Positions 12,679 through 17,185 of a stretch of 17,185 nucleotides of DNA are shown here, piece after piece (position 1 is the stretch's first letter; each line of letters begins with the position of its first letter). The position numbers and the translations under genes were made by a program. The notes under the pieces were generated by a model. That model did not search any database, was not told the DNA's origin, and saw only the letters and a list, made by a program, of their open reading frames with translations. The stretch lies in the NCBI GenBank assembly GCA_034434895.1, contig DAOTYI010000224.1, positions 1 through 17,185 on the forward strand, written 5' to 3'. This DNA comes from DAOTXL01 sp034434895 (GTDB taxonomy: Bacteria; Chloroflexota; Anaerolineae; JAAYZQ01).

Positions 12679-15600
12679 CTATTCCTTGACGATGACGGGC
12701 AGGTAGATGTAGAACCTGGGCGTCACCGGCTTGCTGACCACAACCGACACCGAGTCGGTAACCGGCACGGTCATGGCGCAGTTCCAGACGGCGATCTCGA
12801 CGGTGTAGGTGCCCGGCTCACCGGCGACCAGGGTAAAGGTCAACGGGTTGGCGGAAGAGAACTCGACGCCCCCCGGCACCCCGTTCACCGTCAGGCCGTA
12901 GCTGTAGGGCGTGGTCAGGTCGAGGGGGGCGAGGTCGGCGCGGAACAGTTCCTCGTCGCCGGGATGGAGGGTGCCCGTTGTGACCAGGCTCAGCTCTACC
13001 CCTGTCACCTCGGTGCAGACCACCGGTCCCTCGATCACGACGACGCTGTGCGTGGCCGTCATCCACGCCCCGTCGCAGTTGGCCGCCGTCATGACGACAG
13101 TGTAGGTAGCCGCAGCGTCGTAGGTATGGGATACCACCTCACCGGTCGCGCTGTTCCCATCGCCAAAGTCCCAGGTGAAGGAGATGGGCAGCGTGCCGGT
13201 GGCGGTGCCGGTGAAGATCGTTTCCTGGCCGACGGTGGGCGTGATCGGTGTCCAGCTCAGGTCGGCGTCGGCCACCGGCTCACACACCAGACATTCGACC
13301 GTGACCTGGCCGCCGAAGGTGTCGGAGGAGGCCCCGTCGCAGTTGGTCACGGTCAGGGTGTAGGGGTAGCTGCCCGACAGGCCGAAATCCACCACCGGGG
13401 CCGGGTCGGCGCTGCTGCCAAAGGGACCCAGGTCCCAGTCGTAGACAAAGGGCGGGTCCCCGGCCAGATCGGCGGTGAAGGTCACGACACAGCCGGCTGT
13501 CGTCGTCAACACGTTGAGGATCTGCACCGGCTCGCAGGGGGCAGGCAGGACAGTCACCAGGTTGTTGACCGCGTCGGACCCACAGGCATTGGTGGCGGTC
13601 ATTGTCACCGTATAGTCGCCTGCGGCGGCGAAGGTATGCACCACGCTGGAGCCGGTGCCGCTGCCGCCGTCGCCAAAGTCCCACTGGAACAGGAACGGCG
13701 CGGTGCCGGTGACGGTGCCGCTGAAGGTTACCCCCTGGCCGGCGATGGGGGCAGGTGGCGTCCAGGTAAAGCTGGCGTCGGAGGGCGGGGTGCAGGCACA
13801 GCCGCCGAACCAGTCAATGATCTGCTGCAACACCTGCCGGCCGTTGGCCGCGTTGTTGTAGTAGATCGGCACCCAGTCGGTGCCGAAAAAGACCGTCTTC
13901 CACGAGCCCCCGGCCTTGTCCACGTCCAGGTTGTTGCCGCCGTTGGCCTGGCTGCGGAAAGCCACCGACGCCCCGGTGCCGGCATTGACAATGTCGCCAT
14001 AGTCGGTGAAGCCGGACGGGTAGGTCAGCGGGTAGGGGCCCAGCCCACCGCCGATCGGGTCGCCCGGCACGCCATACTTGGTGCTGGCGTTGCCGCTGTC
14101 GTTGGTGAAGGAACCGATGCCCAGGTAGTTCTGGCCAAAGGTCGTCAGGCCAAAGTCGTAGAGATAGTCCTGGCTGGAGAGGAAAAGGTGCCCGCCGCCG
14201 TCCAGGTAAGCGGCCAGAGCCGCCTCGTCGGCGGCATTGGGGCCGGCGGAGCTACCGAACTTGTCGCCGGAGAACCAGATGACGATCGAGTAGCCCTGCA
14301 GGCCGGCCAGGTCGGGGCCGTTGCCGCTGCCGCCGCCCACGTCGAACACGTCATAGTCGTAGCCCAGGTTGTCCAGGGCGGCGGTAAAGTAGGGCCGCGT
14401 GTCGGGGTTGTTGTTGTCGTCGTCCACCAGCAGGATGCAGGGCAGCGGTTCCAGGGCAAAATCCTGGGTCTGGCTGTGGTCAACCACCACCACCCGCTCT
14501 TCCGACCGGTGTTGAGCAGCGGTCACCCGCAGGGTGTAGGTCCCCTCCGGCATCGTGATGGAGTAAAAGCCGGTGCCGGGGTTGGTCCACACCGGCGCGA
14601 GCGGCGTGCCCACCGCCTCTACCTGGGCCAGCAGGGGGATGCCTGTGCCCATCTCGGTGACCGTGCCGGAAACGACATACTGCGGCGATGGGGTCAGGTA
14701 CAGGTCCTGGGTGGTCACCTGGTCGGTAATGACCTGGACGCCGGTCACCGTTTCGGGGATGTAGCCGAAAAAGGTGGCGGTGACGGTGTAGCCGCCGTTG
14801 GGCAGGGTCAGGGTATAGTAACCGGTGGCGTCGGTCTCGTCCTGCCACTGGCCGCCATGTTCCCATGCGGCGGTGACGGTCGCCTCCTGCAGAGGGAGCA
14901 GGGTCACCGCATCACGGACGTGGCCGTCCAGGTGGCCGATGCCGGCGCACTGGGCGATGGCCATCTGCACCGCGGCCAGGGTGTTGATGGTCCCCATGCC
15001 CCAGTCGTTGTTGGGGCCGGTGGTATAGTTGCCGCCGCAGTTGGAACCGTACTGGCCGGTCAGCGGACCGGCGGTGTCCCGGATAATCTGGATGGTCTGC
15101 TCCACCTGGCCCCGCAGGCTGGGGCAGGCCGACCACATCAGGCCGACCAGGGCTGTGGCGTGCGGCCCGGCCATGGAGGTGCCGCCCCAGTAAGCATACT
15201 GGTTGCCCGGCAGCGAGGAGCGGATGGTGTTGCCCGGGGCCATGATGTCGGGGAAGTAGTTGCCGTCCAGGTCTGAGGGGCCCCGGCTGGTGGACCAGGT
15301 GGGGGCGACGGTGATGATGCCGGGGAAGGTCTGGCCGATGTGGTCCACCGAGCCGGTGGTCAGCACTTCCTGATAGTCGCCTGGCGAGCGCAGGGTGGCG
15401 CAGGCTGTGCCCTCATTGCCGGCCGAGACCTCGACCAGGATGCCGGCGGCATGCAGGGCCAGGATCTCGTCGCGGAACTGGTTCTGGCCGCCACCCCAAT
15501 AGCCCCACGAGTTGTTGATGGCATCGGGAGCCAGGTCAGGCTGGGGGTTCTGGTGGTTCAGGTCCCAGGGAGCCAGGTCCCATTGGAAGCAGGTGGTAAA

Positions 15601-16449
15601 GGTAGCATCATTGCCGGTGCCGGTATTGGTCATGTTCTTGCAATGGATTGTCTGGGCGCCGGGGGCCACACCGATCTGATTGGCCCCGCCGTCATCGCCG
15701 ATCATGGTGCCGGTGGTATGGGTGCCGTGACCATGACCATCATTGGGGTTGGTAGGGTAGGTGTTGGTGGCATCCCACCAGTTATAGTTGTGATCCCAGG
15801 AGGTGCAGGAGGGTGGGTTCAGGCAGCCGCGGTAGTGGCGGGCAATGGCCGGGTGCGTCTCGTCCAGGCCGGTGTCGTTGCCGGCCAACACGATGCCGCT
15901 GCCGGTCACGCCCATCGCCCACACCTGGTCGGCAAAGATGAAGGACAGGTTCGGCTCCACCGCTGTCACCTTGGGCGGCGGGTTGGGACTGACGATCGGC
16001 TCTTCGAGCTGATATTGGTGGTTGGCCGTGATCCGCTCCACGTCGGGGCGGGCGGCCACGGCCAACAGCAGGGCCTGGTTACCGCCCCGGACCAGGATCT
16101 TGTTGGCGATGTAGAACGGCTCGTAGCTCACCCCCTGAGCATCCAGGTAGCGGCGCAAGTCTTTTTGGGTGCGCTCGGCCGTCTCGACCAGGGCGTTAAA
16201 GACAAACCGGCCCTTTTCCTGTTTGGTTTGGAGCTGATAGGCCGGGCTGAGGTCTGCCTTCTCGACCATCCACACAAAAAAGTCGGTTTGGCCCCTGGCC
16301 GCCAGCTCCTCCAGGACCAGGGGTTCGACCCTGGCCAGCGCCTGGTCGGGACTGCTGGCCGAGGCAGCGGGGGTGCCGCCGCCCGGCAGGGTCCATCCTG
16401 CCAGGAGGAGCACCATCAGGAATCCACTCAATAGCCTTTTTGGTTGCAT
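12679..16449 (-). CDS. Secreted subtilisin-family (S8) protease with CarboxypepD-reg, GATase-like and PKD domains
   Basis: A 1256-residue exported serine protease resembling bacillopeptidase F in its catalytic part. A signal peptide (cleavage near AASA, residue 31) and a propeptide-like region (~45-150) precede the S8 domain (~165-500). The triad is D192 in GNDTGLDETHP, H244 in GHGTHTTG and S425 in GGTSMAGPHA, with oxyanion N345 in SAGNEG. Two carboxypeptidase-regulatory-like beta domains follow (~505-668), then a class I glutamine-amidotransferase-like domain (~670-885, starting ILLVDDDNNNPDTRPYF), two clear PKD domains (WDFGDG at ~923 and ~1093) flanking a degenerate one, a last Ig-like domain, and the tail YIYLPVIVKE. 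The start at 16449 has GGAGG with a 5-nt spacer; a GTG at 16485 is weaker and lies inside a hairpin. Likely role: extracellular protein degradation or maturation of surface proteins. Confidence 0.9.
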   Translation of the reverse strand: MQPKRLLSGFLMVLLLAGWTLPGGGTPAASASSPDQALARVEPLVLEELAARGQTDFFVWMVEKADLSPAYQLQTKQEKGRFVFNALVETAERTQKDLRRYLDAQGVSYEPFYIANKILVRGGNQALLLAVAARPDVERITANHQYQLEEPIVSPNPPPKVTAVEPNLSFIFADQVWAMGVTGSGIVLAGNDTGLDETHPAIARHYRGCLNPPSCTSWDHNYNWWDATNTYPTNPNDGHGHGTHTTGTMIGDDGGANQIGVAPGAQTIHCKNMTNTGTGNDATFTTCFQWDLAPWDLNHQNPQPDLAPDAINNSWGYWGGGQNQFRDEILALHAAGILVEVSAGNEGTACATLRSPGDYQEVLTTGSVDHIGQTFPGIITVAPTWSTSRGPSDLDGNYFPDIMAPGNTIRSSLPGNQYAYWGGTSMAGPHATALVGLMWSACPSLRGQVEQTIQIIRDTAGPLTGQYGSNCGGNYTTGPNNDWGMGTINTLAAVQMAIAQCAGIGHLDGHVRDAVTLLPLQEATVTAAWEHGGQWQDETDATGYYTLTLPNGGYTVTATFFGYIPETVTGVQVITDQVTTQDLYLTPSPQYVVSGTVTEMGTGIPLLAQVEAVGTPLAPVWTNPGTGFYSITMPEGTYTLRVTAAQHRSEERVVVVDHSQTQDFALEPLPCILLVDDDNNNPDTRPYFTAALDNLGYDYDVFDVGGGSGNGPDLAGLQGYSIVIWFSGDKFGSSAGPNAADEAALAAYLDGGGHLFLSSQDYLYDFGLTTFGQNYLGIGSFTNDSGNASTKYGVPGDPIGGGLGPYPLTYPSGFTDYGDIVNAGTGASVAFRSQANGGNNLDVDKAGGSWKTVFFGTDWVPIYYNNAANGRQVLQQIIDWFGGCACTPPSDASFTWTPPAPIAGQGVTFSGTVTGTAPFLFQWDFGDGGSGTGSSVVHTFAAAGDYTVTMTATNACGSDAVNNLVTVLPAPCEPVQILNVLTTTAGCVVTFTADLAGDPPFVYDWDLGPFGSSADPAPVVDFGLSGSYPYTLTVTNCDGASSDTFGGQVTVECLVCEPVADADLSWTPITPTVGQETIFTGTATGTLPISFTWDFGDGNSATGEVVSHTYDAAATYTVVMTAANCDGAWMTATHSVVVIEGPVVCTEVTGVELSLVTTGTLHPGDEELFRADLAPLDLTTPYSYGLTVNGVPGGVEFSSANPLTFTLVAGEPGTYTVEIAVWNCAMTVPVTDSVSVVVSKPVTPRFYIYLPVIVKE
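12682..12717 (-). other. C-terminal Y-x-YLPVI-x-K tail of the protease
   Basis: The last twelve residues are RFYIYLPVIVKE, matching VYHYLPVILKRR of the FG-GAP protein. Both follow all folded domains, and there is no hydrophobic membrane anchor or LPxTG motif, so this is neither a classical sortase nor a PEP-CTERM signal. A sorting or anchoring role is inferred. Confidence 0.6.
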
Positions 16450-16478
16450 GTTTGCCTCCATGTCCTCTTGGATTTTTC

Positions 16479-16505
16479 GGATCACGTCGCCTTTGCGACG
16501 GATCC
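16479..16505. terminator. Hairpin between the glycosyltransferase and the protease
   Basis: On the minus strand GGATC-CGTCGC, an AAAG loop and GCGACG-T-GATCC form an 11-bp stem with one bulged base. It starts three bases after the glycosyltransferase stop. No U-run follows, so termination would be weak; it could also shape the 5' region of the protease mRNA. Confidence 0.4.
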
Positions 16506-16507
16506 CC

Positions 16508-17185
16508 TCATTTGACCTCAGATTTGGCGATCATCGGCGCCTGGCGCAGGCGAGGGCGCAGGCGGCGACGGGCCCAGGCATCCCGCAGGCCCTGCAGGCC
16601 GATATAGCCATACCCGCCGACATATAGCAGGAGAAAGGGCACGGCCAGCGCCTTGCCCAGCCACAGAGCCAGGGCCGCCGTGGCCAGGGCATAGGCAGCC
16701 AGGGCCAGTTCGCCCAGGCTGATCCAGTCAAAGGGCAGGGCGTAGCGATTGCCCAACCAACGGTCACCCCGACCGACAAGGTGGAACTTGGGCGTGCGAC
16801 GGAACGGCTGCTGCCGACCCAGCAGCCCACGGGCAATGGCCAGGGTGTTGGACAGGGCCAGGCCGGTGCCCAACAGGGCCAGCAGCGGCATGGCGGCCAT
16901 GCGCCGTTTCCAGTCAGGATGCAGGTGTCGCTGCGACAGGCTGTAGGCCAGGACCGGCCCCAGGGCCACCAACCAGAAGAGGGTCAGGTTGAGGGTGATC
17001 CGGATCTCGCCGAGCAGCATGGGCAGAGTCAGCAACAACATCAGCAGCGACATGGGATGGGCCAGCCACACGCTGAGGTGCAGCAGGCCCTCCAGCCGGG
17101 CCGACCAGGGAAGCCGGAAGACCGCTCCCTCTTCTCTGGGGGAGGGTAGGGGTGAGGGGCGGAGGACTCCCTCTCCCGTGGGGGG
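16508..17185 (-). CDS. GT2 membrane glycosyltransferase, C-terminal part (partial)
   Basis: The reading frame is open to the window edge, so 225 C-terminal residues are visible and the catalytic domain lies outside. FRLPWSARLEGLLHL followed by VWLAHPM is the junction typical of cellulose-synthase-like family 2 glycosyltransferases, where an amphipathic interface helix leads into the C-terminal membrane bundle. Further marks are RRTPKFHLVGRGDRW and about five membrane segments (LLMLLLTLPMLLG; LFWLVALGPVLAY; MPLLALLGTGLALSNTLA; LALAAYALATAALALWL; AVPFLLLYVGGYGY). It probably makes or exports a beta-linked surface polysaccharide or glycolipid. Residues from ~17185 to 17125 (PPTGEGVLRPSPLPSPREEG) come from a repeat sequence and replace the stretch that normally lies before the LPW motif. 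It is the first gene of the minus-strand run that includes the protease. Confidence 0.8.
   Translation of the reverse strand, partial: PPTGEGVLRPSPLPSPREEGAVFRLPWSARLEGLLHLSVWLAHPMSLLMLLLTLPMLLGEIRITLNLTLFWLVALGPVLAYSLSQRHLHPDWKRRMAAMPLLALLGTGLALSNTLAIARGLLGRQQPFRRTPKFHLVGRGDRWLGNRYALPFDWISLGELALAAYALATAALALWLGKALAVPFLLLYVGGYGYIGLQGLRDAWARRRLRPRLRQAPMIAKSEVK
17125..17185. repeat. CT/GGGAG-rich dispersed repeat inside the glycosyltransferase
   Basis: The plus strand reads CTCCCTCTTCTCTGGGGGAG then GGTAGGGGTGAGGGG and, after a short break, CTCCCTCTCCCGTGGGGGG. CTCCC and GGGAG segments can pair. This looks like the 'CCCTCACCCCTACCCTC' type of intergenic repeat common in many bacterial genomes. 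It is cut by the window edge. On the minus strand it is translated in frame without a stop. Confidence 0.5.

Noticed and set aside
12964..15276. A 770-codon open frame on the plus strand inside the protease gene
   Set aside because: It is antisense to a gene with a clear catalytic triad and domains. Its translation is low-complexity Gly/Val/His/Gln-rich with no recognisable fold, as expected from the opposite strand of GC-rich coding DNA.

Overview
This window looks like high-GC bacterial chromosome, most likely from the Chloroflexota (an Anaerolineae- or Caldilineae-type organism). The evidence is its GC-rich coding style, two very long secreted proteins built from FG-GAP, DUF11 and PKD modules that end in nearly the same short Y-x-YLPVI tail, and many intergenic palindromes. 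The lineage is inferred from style, not from a marker gene. No tRNA, rRNA, CRISPR array or transposase gene was seen.

Layout. (1) Positions 1-289 hold a divergent control region: the first codons of a minus-strand gene, a promoter for each strand, and a ~165-nt leader. (2) Positions 290-4692 (+) hold a tightly packed five-gene run: a histidine/phenylalanine ammonia-lyase-family enzyme with a Cys in place of the cofactor-forming Ser, a GalU-type nucleotidyltransferase, a 78-residue unknown protein, a class I/II aminotransferase and a dCMP deaminase. Three of the four junctions overlap or lie within 50 nt with palindromes, so co-transcription is likely. (3) Positions 4738-8943 (-) encode a 1401-residue secreted protein with fourteen FG-GAP/Ca-binding repeats and four DUF11 domains. 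Its promoter is a perfect TTGACA-17-TATAAT. (4) Positions 9210-11641 (+) encode glycerate 2-kinase and D-glycerate/hydroxypyruvate dehydrogenase, which together would turn hydroxypyruvate (or glyoxylate-derived carbon) into 2-phosphoglycerate. (5) Positions 11763-17185 (-) read, in transcription order, as the C-terminal half of a membrane GT2 glycosyltransferase, a 1256-residue subtilisin-family secreted protease with many accessory domains, and NAD kinase.

Almost every intergenic gap carries an inverted repeat. There are at least five sequence types: a GTAGG-CAACTGC palindrome in three copies, a CCGGGTAGCCGAAGGC palindrome, paired TGCC-GG dyads, a ~100-bp imperfect inverted repeat with a half copy elsewhere, and a CCAGACCTGACAGG hairpin. 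A sixth, CT/GGGAG-rich repeat appears to be translated in frame within the glycosyltransferase.

The items most worth following up are the natural Ala-Cys-Gly MIO triad, the shared C-terminal tail on the two giant secreted proteins (a candidate sorting or anchoring signal), the 14-blade (2 x 7) propeller array, and the repeat translated inside the glycosyltransferase.
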